The notes beneath the pieces are model-generated. The model ran no database searches and had not been told where the DNA came from. It saw only the letters and a list, made by a program, of their open reading frames with translations. From an uncultured Kordia sp. (GTDB taxonomy: Bacteria > Bacteroidota > Bacteroidia > Flavobacteriales > Flavobacteriaceae): 64,000 nt of DNA. This document shows positions 50,236 through 59,617 of the stretch, one piece after another (the first letter of the stretch is position 1; each line of letters starts with the position of its first letter). The position numbers and the translations under genes are program-made. The DNA is taken from the NCBI RefSeq assembly GCF_947489565.1, contig NZ_CANLEA010000002.1, positions 124,001 through 188,000 of the forward strand, in the 5' to 3' direction.

Positions 50236-52443
50236 TTAATTTCCTAGCTCTAATTGATTTTTTACTAATGTGTAATATGCTCCGCGTTTTGCGGTTAATT
50301 CTTCGTGATTTCCTAGTTCTATGATTTTTCCTTTATCTAGTACTATAATCTGATCTGCATTTTTTACGGTACTCAAACGATGCGCTACCACAACTACTGT
50401 TTTTCCTTTGTAGAATTCTTGAAGATTTTCCATAATAACTTTCTCGTTATTCGCATCTAAAGCACTGGTTGCTTCGTCAAAGAAAATATACTTCGGATCT
50501 TTGTATACAGAACGTGCAATTAAAATACGTTGCTTTTGTCCTCCAGAAACATTCACACCACTCGATCCAATTTTAGTATTGTATCCTGATGGCAATTCTT
50601 CGATAAAGTCTTCAATATTGGCAACTTTTACAGCATGAATCAAACGTTGCTTGTCTATAATTCCTTCTGAATCTGATTCTGTAATGTTTCTCGCAATCGT
50701 ATCTCCAAATAAGAAACCATCTTGCATTACCGAACCACACGCTTTACGCCAGTATTTTGTACTAATGTCACCTAACTTATGCGGACCAATATGAATTGAA
50801 CCTTCATTAAAATCATAAAATTTAAGCAACAATTTAATCAAGGTTGTTTTTCCACTACCACTGGCTCCAACAATAGCTGTTACTTTCCCTTGTGGAATGT
50901 CTACTGTTAAATCGTCTAAGATTAATGGCGAACTTTTTCCACCATAACGGAAACTTGCATTCGTAAGTTTGATTGTTTTATCTTCTGGTAATTCTTTGAT
51001 ATTTTCTTCAAAACGATCTTCTTCATCATCTTTATTGTGAATCTCAGACAAACGCTCTAAACTAATTTTTGCATCCTGTCCAGATTGAATGAACGTAATG
51101 AAATTGTTGATTGGTAAGTTTAACTGTCCAATGATATACTGTACCGAAAGCATCATACCTAAGGTAAACATTGGATCGTCAATTACGGAAGTCGCCGCAA
51201 TATAGGTAATGATAATATTTTTAAGCTCGTTGATAAATCGTCCACCTGTATTTTGTGTCTGCGAAAGTGCTAATCCTTTAATAGAAATTTTAAATAAACG
51301 CACCTGAATTGCTTCCCATTCCCAACGTCTTCTTCGTTCAGAACCGTTCAGTTTAATTTCTTGCATTCCCGAAATTAGCTGATACAAACTACTTTGGTTG
51401 TCTGAAGATTGATCGAATCGTTTGTAATCGAGTTCCGCTCTTTTCTTCATAAATAACAGTGTCCAACCAATGTACAACGCAGAACCTACAAAGAATACGA
51501 TAAATATTTGCATATTATAGTACGCTAATACACCTCCAAAAATGAACATGTTAAAAGCAGAAAACAAAGTATTCAAGGTTGTAGACGATAAGAAACTCTG
51601 AATTCTGTTATGGTCATAAATACGCTGAATAATATCTCCCGTATTTTTAGAATCGAAAAAGGCAATTGGCAAACGCATCAACTTGATTAAGAAATCGGAA
51701 ATCAGGTTGATGTTAATCCGGCTTGTCATATGTAATAAAATCCAACCTCGAATCAGTTCTACGGTAGTTTGCGAAATAAACAACGTTAATTGCGCAATTA
51801 ATATCAGGAAGACAAAATTCTTATTCTGATAATTAATACCATAATCCACCACGGATTGGGTTAAAAACGGAAATATCAACTGCAGCAAACTCCCGACCAG
51901 TAGTCCTAAAATTAACTGAGCAATATATTTTTTATAAGGTTTAAAATACCAGAATAAGAACTTAAAGCCATATTCTTTCTTTTCTTCCTTCTCCATTTCA
52001 TAAAACTCTGGAGTTGGCTCTAACAACAACAAATATCCTTCGGCATTATCCGGATCAGCATTGCTTCCTATCCAACCTTTTATGAAATCTTCTTTTGAGT
52101 ATTTTACCAAACCATGTGCAGGATCGGCAACATATACTGTATTTCTTTTTATCTTATAAACCACTACAAAATGACGCTGTCTCCAGTGTGCAATACACGG
52201 ATACGGAACTTCATCTACTAAGGTTTTATAATCAACACTAACGGCTAAAGTATGCAAGCCAATTTCTTCAGCAGCTTCGGCAATTCCACCAAGGGAAACA
52301 CCTTCTCTGGTAATATTTGCTTTCTTTCTCAGAAAGTCAATTGTATAGGCACGTCCAAAATGCTTTGCTACCATACGTAAACACGTTGGTCCACAATCCA
52401 TCTGATCTAACTGTCGGTAAAAAGGAAATTCTCTCTTTATCAT
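50236..52443 (-). CDS. Peptidase-containing ABC exporter (C39 PCAT)
   Basis: A 735-residue bacteriocin-type transporter. N-terminal C39 peptidase: Cys17 (QMDCGPTCLRM), His91 (AHWRQRHFVVVYK), Asp107 (ADPAHG), which cuts after double Gly. A six-helix transmembrane domain follows (LILGLLVGSLLQLIF ...), then the ATPase with Walker A GASGSGKTTLIKLLL, signature SGGQKQRILIAR and Walker B YIFFDEATSALD. It would remove the leader of the LanA peptides while exporting the core. Promoter and operon with the adaptor downstream. The orientation is convergent with the precursors. Confidence 0.95.
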   Translation of the reverse strand: MIKREFPFYRQLDQMDCGPTCLRMVAKHFGRAYTIDFLRKKANITREGVSLGGIAEAAEEIGLHTLAVSVDYKTLVDEVPYPCIAHWRQRHFVVVYKIKRNTVYVADPAHGLVKYSKEDFIKGWIGSNADPDNAEGYLLLLEPTPEFYEMEKEEKKEYGFKFLFWYFKPYKKYIAQLILGLLVGSLLQLIFPFLTQSVVDYGINYQNKNFVFLILIAQLTLFISQTTVELIRGWILLHMTSRININLISDFLIKLMRLPIAFFDSKNTGDIIQRIYDHNRIQSFLSSTTLNTLFSAFNMFIFGGVLAYYNMQIFIVFFVGSALYIGWTLLFMKKRAELDYKRFDQSSDNQSSLYQLISGMQEIKLNGSERRRRWEWEAIQVRLFKISIKGLALSQTQNTGGRFINELKNIIITYIAATSVIDDPMFTLGMMLSVQYIIGQLNLPINNFITFIQSGQDAKISLERLSEIHNKDDEEDRFEENIKELPEDKTIKLTNASFRYGGKSSPLILDDLTVDIPQGKVTAIVGASGSGKTTLIKLLLKFYDFNEGSIHIGPHKLGDISTKYWRKACGSVMQDGFLFGDTIARNITESDSEGIIDKQRLIHAVKVANIEDFIEELPSGYNTKIGSSGVNVSGGQKQRILIARSVYKDPKYIFFDEATSALDANNEKVIMENLQEFYKGKTVVVVAHRLSTVKNADQIIVLDKGKIIELGNHEELTAKRGAYYTLVKNQLELGN

Positions 52444-52645
52444 TAACTTTCTTTCTTGTGTAATTTATAGTTTGGTTTCTGTTTTTATGGAATTTTTTCG
52501 ATCACTTTCTTATTTTTAATAGTTCACACGACATTTGCGACGATTCCATAAATAACTTTGGTTTTTTCTTAAAAAAATTGTCTTTTATGAGAAAAACACG
52601 TACAAATATATATTTTTATTTGATTTTCACCAAACAAAAAATGAC

Positions 52646-52682
52646 TTTTTGTACGATATTTTCGTATAAATTGATATATTTG
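52646..52682 (+). promoter_or_regulatory. Bacteroidota-type promoter upstream of the AAA ATPase
   Basis: TTTTTG (52646-52651) and TATATTTG (52675-52682) resemble the -33 and -7 boxes, with a 23-base spacer (slightly long). The -7 box lies 28 bases before the ATG at 52711. Confidence 0.55.
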
Positions 52683-52710
52683 TAGTGTAAGAACCTAAAA
52701 AATAACCCAG

Positions 52711-53997
52711 ATGCTCGTAAAATTCACAGTAGAAAACTATTTATCTTTCAAAAATAGAACCTCTATTGATTTCACAGCGACTTCCCTTACCGAACTGCGA
52801 GATGCAAATCTTTATCAATCACCATTAAAAAATGTGACCTTGTTAAAGAGCATGATTATTTACGGAGCAAATTCCAATGGAAAGAGTAATTTGTTTAAAG
52901 CAATTAGCTTTGCGCGAAAGTTTATCATCAATTCTTCGAAAGATTCACAATCAGACGAAGCTATAGAAGTTCAACCGTTTTGCCTATCTACTGAAACGAT
53001 AGAAAATCCGAGTCTTTTTGAATTGGTATTTATTCATGATGCTGTAAAATATCGCTATGGTTTTCAAGTTGATGAAACCGAAATTCATAAGGAATGGTTA
53101 TATATGACTACCAAAAACAAGGAACAACTCTTGTTTGAAAGAGACTTTCAAGACATTACCATTACTAAAAAATACGATGCTGCCAGTAATAACTTAACGT
53201 CTATTACACGAAAAAATGCTTTATTTATTTCTGTATGTGCGCAATTTAATATTCCCACAGCAATGGCCATTTTAAAAGCATTGAGCAATGTACAATACAT
53301 TTCAGGAATGCAAGATCGTTATACGGTCAACTTTACCATTGATATGATGGACGATCCTACCAAGAAGAAATATATAGACAATTTTATTGCCAGTGCCGAT
53401 TTAGGATTTACCGAGACCAAAGTAGAACGTTTCAAGCTTACGGAAGAAATTTTAGAAAAAGGAAACGTTCCAAAAGAGATTCGAAAAATGATTTTAGAAT
53501 CTGATGAGGAAAATGTTGTAGTCAGCACAAAACACCCAATTTACGATGAAAATAATGAGGAAGTAGACAATATTTATTTCAACCTATTTGTCAACGAATC
53601 ATTGGGAACAGGAAAATATGTAGCACTTTCAGGTCCAATCATAGATACGTTAATGAATGGAAAAACCTTAATTATTGACGAATTTGACGCACAATTGCAC
53701 CCGCATTTAAGCAAAGCGATTGTAGAGTTGTTCAATTCTAAAGAAAATAATCCGCACGGTGCACAATTAATTTTTGCTTCACACAATCCGGCGTTGATCA
53801 ATCCGAAACGTAAACTTTTCCGCCGTGATCAAATCATTATCACCGAAAAAGATCAATTTGGCGTGACCAATATGGAATCTTTATACGATAAGAAAATCCG
53901 AAAAGATGCTTCTTTCGAAAAAGACTATCTCGAAGGAAAATATAGTGGAATTCCAGATATTAAAATTGACGATGACTTCCGCTTGTTTGATGAGTAA
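52711..53997 (+). CDS. OLD/AAA15-type ATPase (RloA-like)
   Basis: A 428-residue ABC-type ATPase. VKFTVENYLSFKNRTSIDF starts the domain; Walker A IYGANSNGKSNLF, a middle helical insert, and Walker B LIIDEFDAQLHPHLSKAIVELF with ASHNPALINP follow. These are the family marks of AAA15/RloA and abortive-infection AbiLii-like proteins, many of which work with a partner nuclease (RloB). No partner is adjacent here: the next gene is a secreted protein. It might be a solitary defence or DNA-end-sensing ATPase. The protein seems intact. Confidence 0.8.
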   Translation: MLVKFTVENYLSFKNRTSIDFTATSLTELRDANLYQSPLKNVTLLKSMIIYGANSNGKSNLFKAISFARKFIINSSKDSQSDEAIEVQPFCLSTETIENPSLFELVFIHDAVKYRYGFQVDETEIHKEWLYMTTKNKEQLLFERDFQDITITKKYDAASNNLTSITRKNALFISVCAQFNIPTAMAILKALSNVQYISGMQDRYTVNFTIDMMDDPTKKKYIDNFIASADLGFTETKVERFKLTEEILEKGNVPKEIRKMILESDEENVVVSTKHPIYDENNEEVDNIYFNLFVNESLGTGKYVALSGPIIDTLMNGKTLIIDEFDAQLHPHLSKAIVELFNSKENNPHGAQLIFASHNPALINPKRKLFRRDQIIITEKDQFGVTNMESLYDKKIRKDASFEKDYLEGKYSGIPDIKIDDDFRLFDE

Positions 53998-54084
53998 TTC
54001 ATATCAAACTTTACAAAAAACAAAAGCCTTAGCAATAATATTACTATCTATCATGTTTTAGTATAAAAGCAACTGTCTTCGAAC

Positions 54085-54648
54085 ATGAAATACATAGCAA
54101 CTTTACTACTCATCATTTGTTGTCAGAACATACGAAGTCAGTCTGTTAATATTGAACAGCTTTTCTTTGATATCGTTGATCTTGAATCTTCCGATGAAAA
54201 CAGTAAAGTTGGATACTTAAAAAAAGTGCATTTCGGAATGCTTTCTTTCGACTTGAAAAATTTTGAAGGTCACAAATCATTAACCTATTCTACATATCAA
54301 AGAAACACAAAACGTACTGATAGCATTACATTAAGTTCTACAGAAAAAAAATACTTAATTACCGAATTGAGAGCTTCTAAAAATTTTGAGTGGAATTTGA
54401 ACAGAAAAAACAAATTACTTGTTGTTGAAAATAATGAGTCACTCGCTGTCCACTTCCTTGCAAAAAACAAAAACAGCCTCTTAAAAATTGTTTCCAAACC
54501 AATCTTCATACGAAACAATACCATTGCTTGTGTGTACAGTGCAGATTTGTGCTGTGGTCACATTTACGGGCATACAAGTTTATCTTTTTACAAGCGTATT
54601 AATGGAAAATGGACCGAATGGATTGTCATTTGTCAAGGTGATTTTTAA
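54085..54648 (+). CDS. Secreted hypothetical protein
   Basis: A 187-residue protein with a signal peptide (MKYIATLLLIICCQNIRSQ). The mature region is beta-rich with a C-terminal ACVYSADLCCGHIYGHTSLSFYKRINGKWTEWIVICQGDF; a Cys-Cys pair (LCCGH) stands out. No family is recognised. It follows the ATPase gene after 87 bases on the same strand, but the functional link is unclear. Confidence 0.55.
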   Translation: MKYIATLLLIICCQNIRSQSVNIEQLFFDIVDLESSDENSKVGYLKKVHFGMLSFDLKNFEGHKSLTYSTYQRNTKRTDSITLSSTEKKYLITELRASKNFEWNLNRKNKLLVVENNESLAVHFLAKNKNSLLKIVSKPIFIRNNTIACVYSADLCCGHIYGHTSLSFYKRINGKWTEWIVICQGDF

Positions 54649-54876
54649 ATTGGTTTTTTCCGCTTTCGCGAGAATAATTCATACCAAAATCCTGCTCCTC
54701 TACTACACTTTTACCTAAACGGCAAAAGTGACCTATTGCACCTCAAAGGACTAAGTATAACTACCTATTTTTAAAATTTAGAGGTTTTACGCTTACAAGA
54801 CTAGGTTTATTATTACATATTTACGAGCGTACCCGAAAGCGGTATTTGTATACAACTAACCTAAATCCATAACAGC

Positions 54877-56136
54877 ATGAAATCTCCAAAAAATGATGCG
54901 CACATGCCAGTAACCAACAGAATGGGAAATTGGCTTCCAACCAAAAAAGACGCAGCAGCTTGGCTCGAAAAGACTAAAAAAGAAGCAAAGAAGAAGAAGC
55001 TTAAACTTGATCCTACGATTAAGAGTTTTAAAAAGTTGATAGAAACCGATCCTATCATCAATATGTACTTCACACAAATGTTTCAGCAACAACCAAAATT
55101 TGCGCCGCCACCAAATAGTGGTGATGTAAAAATTAAGAATTATCAGGAAATGTTGCTCATCATGAATCATGTGCTAAAAACAGCTCCAGAATACAATACC
55201 ACAGGAATGGTCGGTTTTCCAATCAACGCTATTCTCGATTTCCCAATGATTACTCCCGCAGGTTTAGCAGCCTTTGCCGATGCAAAAGTGAACAAAGCTT
55301 TGATGAGAATCTTAAAGAAATGGCAAAAATATTTAGACACTCCAGATTCGTTATATGTACTCAATACAGGACCAAATGGCTGGATGAGCAAAAGCGCTTA
55401 CAAAGCGTTGAGCATGCAAGATTTTATTCATGAACCAGACAAACCTTTTTGGGGATTTAAATCGTGGAATGATTTCTTTATTCGTCAATTCAAAAAAGGA
55501 AAAAGACCTATTGCATCTCCTAAAAACAAAAAAGTAATTGTAAGTGCCTGTGAAGCGGCTCCATTACGCATTAGCAGCAATGTTCAGCGTACGAGCGAGT
55601 TTTGGATTAAAGGGCAACCGTATTCACTAGAACACATGCTCGATGGTCACAATGTCGATTATTATGTGGGCGGAACAGTCTATCAAGCGTATTTAAGTGC
55701 TGAAAATTATCACCGTTGGCATGCTCCAATTGATGGGAAAATTGTTGAAGTTCGTCATGTAAAAGGAACGTACTACTCCGAAGCAGCTTCTGAAGGTTTT
55801 GATCCTGCAGGACCGAACAATTCGCAAGCATACTTAGCACAAGTCGCAGCAAGAGCTTTAATCTTTATTGATAGTGGCGATAAAAACTTAGGAACTGTTT
55901 GTGTCATGCCAATCGGAATGGCAGAAGTTTCTTCCTGCTTAGTCACCGTAAAAGTTGGAGATAAAGTGAAAAAAGGAGAACAAATTGGGTATTTCCAGTT
56001 TGGAGGTTCTACGCATTGTGTATTGTTCCAAAAAGGAGCCATTGCCAATTTTACATTGCCTGCTATTCCACAAGGAGAACAAGGAGCAGATTCTAAAATT
56101 GTTCCTGTAAACTCTGCCATCGCTGTAGCGAATTAA
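54877..56136 (+). CDS. Phosphatidylserine decarboxylase-like protein
   Basis: A 419-residue protein. The first 140 residues resemble the PSDC-associated N-terminal domain; the C-terminal part is the decarboxylase fold, with GFKSWNDFFIRQFKKGKRPI, HRWHAPIDGKIVEVRHVKGTYYSEA, IGMAEVSSCLVTVKVGDKVKKGEQIGYFQFGGST. The Gly-Gly-Ser-Thr site (375-379, Ser378) is the autocleavage point that makes the pyruvoyl cofactor. It therefore should be an active decarboxylase, but the substrate may not be phosphatidylserine, since such fused forms occur in secondary metabolism. Operon with the two exported proteins downstream. Confidence 0.85.
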   Translation: MKSPKNDAHMPVTNRMGNWLPTKKDAAAWLEKTKKEAKKKKLKLDPTIKSFKKLIETDPIINMYFTQMFQQQPKFAPPPNSGDVKIKNYQEMLLIMNHVLKTAPEYNTTGMVGFPINAILDFPMITPAGLAAFADAKVNKALMRILKKWQKYLDTPDSLYVLNTGPNGWMSKSAYKALSMQDFIHEPDKPFWGFKSWNDFFIRQFKKGKRPIASPKNKKVIVSACEAAPLRISSNVQRTSEFWIKGQPYSLEHMLDGHNVDYYVGGTVYQAYLSAENYHRWHAPIDGKIVEVRHVKGTYYSEAASEGFDPAGPNNSQAYLAQVAARALIFIDSGDKNLGTVCVMPIGMAEVSSCLVTVKVGDKVKKGEQIGYFQFGGSTHCVLFQKGAIANFTLPAIPQGEQGADSKIVPVNSAIAVAN

Positions 56137-56168
56137 ACCAAAACTAACGAACCATAATAACCATCATA

Positions 56169-57998
56169 ATGAAAAGAATAATCGTAATAGTACTGCTATT
56201 AGCTGTTTTTGGTGTGTTGCTGATGAATATGTCAGAATCGCAAACAAGCACTAGCAGTTTTGTATTTGACACACCAGCGTATCAAGGAAACAAGGATTTT
56301 CAAGATCCTGATAAAAGAGCTGCTTTTGCAGATGCTTGGGACAAATATGTAAATCGGTACACAGTTAATGCTGCAACTTATAATTTAAGTGGAGGCTACG
56401 AATACACAGTGCCAGGAAAAACATACGTAAATCCAAAAGAATATCCCGATTTCTTTAAAGATGCAGCACAAATTCCTGTACGTTGGGAAGCCTTCCCAGG
56501 ACGTGTTTTATACTATTTAAAACAGAAGTTTATTGACACCTACGGATTTGTCGAAGGAACCGACAGAATGTATAAAATGGTTGATATGGGACCTGTAGCG
56601 TATCAAGCGGAATACAAAGACAGTATTGTATATATTCCCAAAAGTCCTTGCAATCCAAATCCAGATAATTTAAAATTATTCGATCCACTTGGACCGAGAG
56701 GTTGGCTCGATGAATATTGCGAAATGGGTATCATGCGAAATTCAGCCAAAAAAATTAAAAAGCTTCACTTTACCTGTGAAAATCCAGAGTATTACTGGAC
56801 CATGTGGAAAGTAGATCCAAATAAAGTATTGGACATCTATCAAAAAACATTAGGCAATACAAATATCCAGTTAGAAGATTTGTACCTCACAGATGCTAAA
56901 GGAAATGCTGTAATTGACAGAACTACGCAGTTACCTGCTTATAATCCTATCAACAAATGGAATAGCGGAACTGAAATGACCGATACTAAAGGTGGCGCTA
57001 TGCATTTAACGAGTCCGCCAAATGAATTGCAAGCTGAAATTGTCTTGGCTGGTGGCGGTGCTGTGTTACGCAGCTATAATGTGGAAGAAAACGCTGATGC
57101 AAACACATTAATTTGTTGTAGTAAATACGGAAGACGCTTTAGACATAGCGATCCGCATATTGGACAAAACGTATATCAGGCAGTACAAGAAGGCTTGGAA
57201 GTTACACTTTTAAATCCTGTTGGATTGTATTTGCAAGAACCATTATACCAATATTTTGAACTTCCTGCAAACGCGCCAAAATATGCTAAAATACAGGATT
57301 GCTTCAAGTTTGTACGTGGAGAAGTTCATAACAAAGAAGATCAATTGCCATATCCAAACAATATGATTTTGCATATGATTATGGAAATTCCTGAAAGTTG
57401 GGATGACAGTATTACTTTGGAAGATATTAAAGTGTTTGGTAAGAACATAAAATATGGTTCTCAAGTGATGGAAACCATCAAAGTACAACTAGCGGCCGCT
57501 GGAAAACCTGCTTCTGTAGAAACCAAAGCCCTAGAACTTGACTGTACAGCAGATAATGGAATTGTTGGAGTCGATTATTTTGTAGATGCCAACATCTTAA
57601 AAACGAGTATTGACAGTTATAATAAATTGAATATATACGCGAATGTAACAAGTAATATTACGCAAGTAGCGCAAGGAAGTACCGTAGATAATCTTGCCGT
57701 AGTTATTAGCAATGTAGTGGATAAATTTGGCAATGGAATTCCTCCGAATAAGTTTCAACCAGAAAACTTTAAAATCAGTTTTCCAGATACTAACATAGAA
57801 GTTACATCGAGCTATGTTGGAAACGATCCTGCATACGCTACGTTGACCAAAAACGAAGAATATACGTTTAATATTAGCGTAAAAGTCCCTGCAGATGTAT
57901 CTGTTGGACAATACAGTATTCTGGTAACAAACAACAATTTTGGTTTGGCAGTTCCGCACATGATTGAAGTAGTGGCTGCCGATGCATTAGCCAAATAA
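56169..57998 (+). CDS. Large exported protein, operon with decarboxylase
   Basis: A 609-residue protein with a signal sequence/anchor (IIVIVLLLAVFGVLLMNM). The body has few Cys (for example TLICCSKYGRRFRHSDPHIGQNVYQAV) and mixed alpha/beta content, ending in an Ig-like beta domain (KFKISFP...VSVGQYSILVTNNNFGLAV). Segments such as DPHIGQNVYQAVQEGLEVTLLNPVGLYLQEP are conserved-looking, but I know no name for the family. It lies 32 bases after the decarboxylase and 20 before the c-heme gene, so the three act together. Confidence 0.6.
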   Translation: MKRIIVIVLLLAVFGVLLMNMSESQTSTSSFVFDTPAYQGNKDFQDPDKRAAFADAWDKYVNRYTVNAATYNLSGGYEYTVPGKTYVNPKEYPDFFKDAAQIPVRWEAFPGRVLYYLKQKFIDTYGFVEGTDRMYKMVDMGPVAYQAEYKDSIVYIPKSPCNPNPDNLKLFDPLGPRGWLDEYCEMGIMRNSAKKIKKLHFTCENPEYYWTMWKVDPNKVLDIYQKTLGNTNIQLEDLYLTDAKGNAVIDRTTQLPAYNPINKWNSGTEMTDTKGGAMHLTSPPNELQAEIVLAGGGAVLRSYNVEENADANTLICCSKYGRRFRHSDPHIGQNVYQAVQEGLEVTLLNPVGLYLQEPLYQYFELPANAPKYAKIQDCFKFVRGEVHNKEDQLPYPNNMILHMIMEIPESWDDSITLEDIKVFGKNIKYGSQVMETIKVQLAAAGKPASVETKALELDCTADNGIVGVDYFVDANILKTSIDSYNKLNIYANVTSNITQVAQGSTVDNLAVVISNVVDKFGNGIPPNKFQPENFKISFPDTNIEVTSSYVGNDPAYATLTKNEEYTFNISVKVPADVSVGQYSILVTNNNFGLAVPHMIEVVAADALAK

Positions 57999-58018
57999 TA
58001 ACCATTTAAAATTATACA

Positions 58019-59422
58019 ATGAAAACAAAAATTATCAGTTTCGTAACAGTTGTAGCAATCCTTATGGTTATTGGCTGCAAGAATAATAAAAAAGCAACCT
58101 ATGTAGACATGTCTGCCGCAAATGCCTGTGGCGTAGGATGCGATACTTTGGTGTTTTTACCAAACAATCCAATTGATGTTAAAATATTGAATCAACAGTG
58201 TGCCAATACCTTTGCTTGGCAGTCGTTTATTGCGTTGACATGGCCATCGAGTCCAGTAGAAGCAGGACAACCAGATCGTTCTAAAACTGTTGAAGATTGG
58301 GGGAAACCAGGCGATTTAACACCAATGGCTTTAGGAACCTATAAAAGTGCCGAAAATATCTTTACCAAGCACAAGCCAACACGTTGGGGAAGCAATTTAG
58401 ATCAAATTATGAATACCGATCCTAACGATAATATTTCACATAGAGAAGTAGCCGATTTTAGTAAGTTTGATGATGATAAAGAAGTAGTAAACGAGTTGTT
58501 TCAAGCTTCTGGTGGAACTTCGTGGTTAACGGATCAAAATGGAAAGTTGATTTGGTATGAAATTAAAGTGAATCATACTGAGTTCGATTATATTTCTACG
58601 AACGAATTATACAATCCTGTAAAGCAAAATGCAATGGCAGAAAATGGTGGAATTTGGTTGCCAAATGGTTCTATTGAGATTAAAGCAGCTTGGCGCGAAA
58701 TTGCAGATGCAGATTACGAAAAGCTGAAAGATCGCTATAAAATTATTACCGCTTGGGTTCCGCAGAAAGTAGTCGTAAAAAGCAGAGACTCTGTGAAAAT
58801 GAGTGATTATAAAGAAACAAAACTAGGCTTGGTAGGATTACACATTATTCAAAAAACGCCAACCATGCCACAATTCCACTGGGCAACCTTTGAACATGCG
58901 GATTTAGCTCCTGAAAAGCAAATTAAAGAGTCTAAAATAGATTGGTTGTTATACAATCCGGAGAAATACAATGAAACACCAAATCAAACACCAACTGTTG
59001 GAAAAGATCCAATTGATCAGCCTGTTCAAGTAATTAAAGAACACGAAGCTACTGTGGGATTGGATGCCAAAGTACTGAATGAATTTGTGCATGAACGCAT
59101 CAAAGAACTAAGTCCAAATAGTGTCTTTAAATATTATCATTTAGTAGACAGTCAATGGCCTTCGAGTGCCGTCTCTGATAATGACAACGAAACATTCACT
59201 CCGCTAAAAGATGGTGGAAAAACACCAATGATTATGACCAATGTAACCATGGAAACTTATGTACAAACGATTTCTTGTTTAGATTGTCATGTTGGTGCTG
59301 GAATTAATCATAAAAAAGATGGACAAGAATATGCTTCTGACTATAGTTTTATATTCGGAATGGCGCAAGAGCAAGTTCCTACAGCTACAGTAGCAAACAA
59401 AAAAGAGAAAACTATGAAATAG
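58019..59422 (+). CDS. c-type heme lipoprotein
   Basis: A 467-residue lipoprotein (VVAILMVIGC, Cys20). It carries a c-type heme motif CLDCH at residues 420-424 near the C-terminus and a conserved body with CANTFAWQSFIALTWPSS, LDQIMNTDP and a WATFEHAD segment. A single C-terminal heme fits an electron-transfer subunit or a redox-dependent oxygenase. Third gene of the operon with the decarboxylase-like protein. A terminator follows (59471-59500). Confidence 0.75.
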   Translation: MKTKIISFVTVVAILMVIGCKNNKKATYVDMSAANACGVGCDTLVFLPNNPIDVKILNQQCANTFAWQSFIALTWPSSPVEAGQPDRSKTVEDWGKPGDLTPMALGTYKSAENIFTKHKPTRWGSNLDQIMNTDPNDNISHREVADFSKFDDDKEVVNELFQASGGTSWLTDQNGKLIWYEIKVNHTEFDYISTNELYNPVKQNAMAENGGIWLPNGSIEIKAAWREIADADYEKLKDRYKIITAWVPQKVVVKSRDSVKMSDYKETKLGLVGLHIIQKTPTMPQFHWATFEHADLAPEKQIKESKIDWLLYNPEKYNETPNQTPTVGKDPIDQPVQVIKEHEATVGLDAKVLNEFVHERIKELSPNSVFKYYHLVDSQWPSSAVSDNDNETFTPLKDGGKTPMIMTNVTMETYVQTISCLDCHVGAGINHKKDGQEYASDYSFIFGMAQEQVPTATVANKKEKTMK

Positions 59423-59424
59423 TG

Positions 59425-59500
59425 TAATATCAGTCAACTATAACAACTTGTTATCAAACGATAACTACACAAAAAGGTCGCTAAAATTAGTGACCTTTTT
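59425..59500 (+). repeat. Duplicated 3' block, copy 1
   Basis: 76 bases that match 61175-61250 with 5 mismatches and no gaps. It contains GTTATC-AAAC-GATAAC (59450-59465) and a terminator at its end. Both copies directly follow a gene end. Confidence 0.85.
59471..59500 (+). terminator. Terminator of the decarboxylase/heme operon
   Basis: GGTCGCTAA / TTAGTGACC stem (one G-T wobble) flanked by AAAAA and TTTTT. Confidence 0.85.
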
Positions 59501-59617
59501 ACTCCTTTTTCTACTATATTTTAAAGTTGAAATAACGCATTAACTACAAAAATTGAGGAAGCATTAAAAATTGTTTAATAGCCAAAATTATTCATTTTTA
59601 ACTAATCCAAAATTTTT

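Noticed and set aside
54856-55170. Minus-strand ORFs opposite the decarboxylase, and similar antisense ORFs under large genes
   Set aside because: They are antisense shadows of conserved coding sequence with no leader, domain or spacing support.
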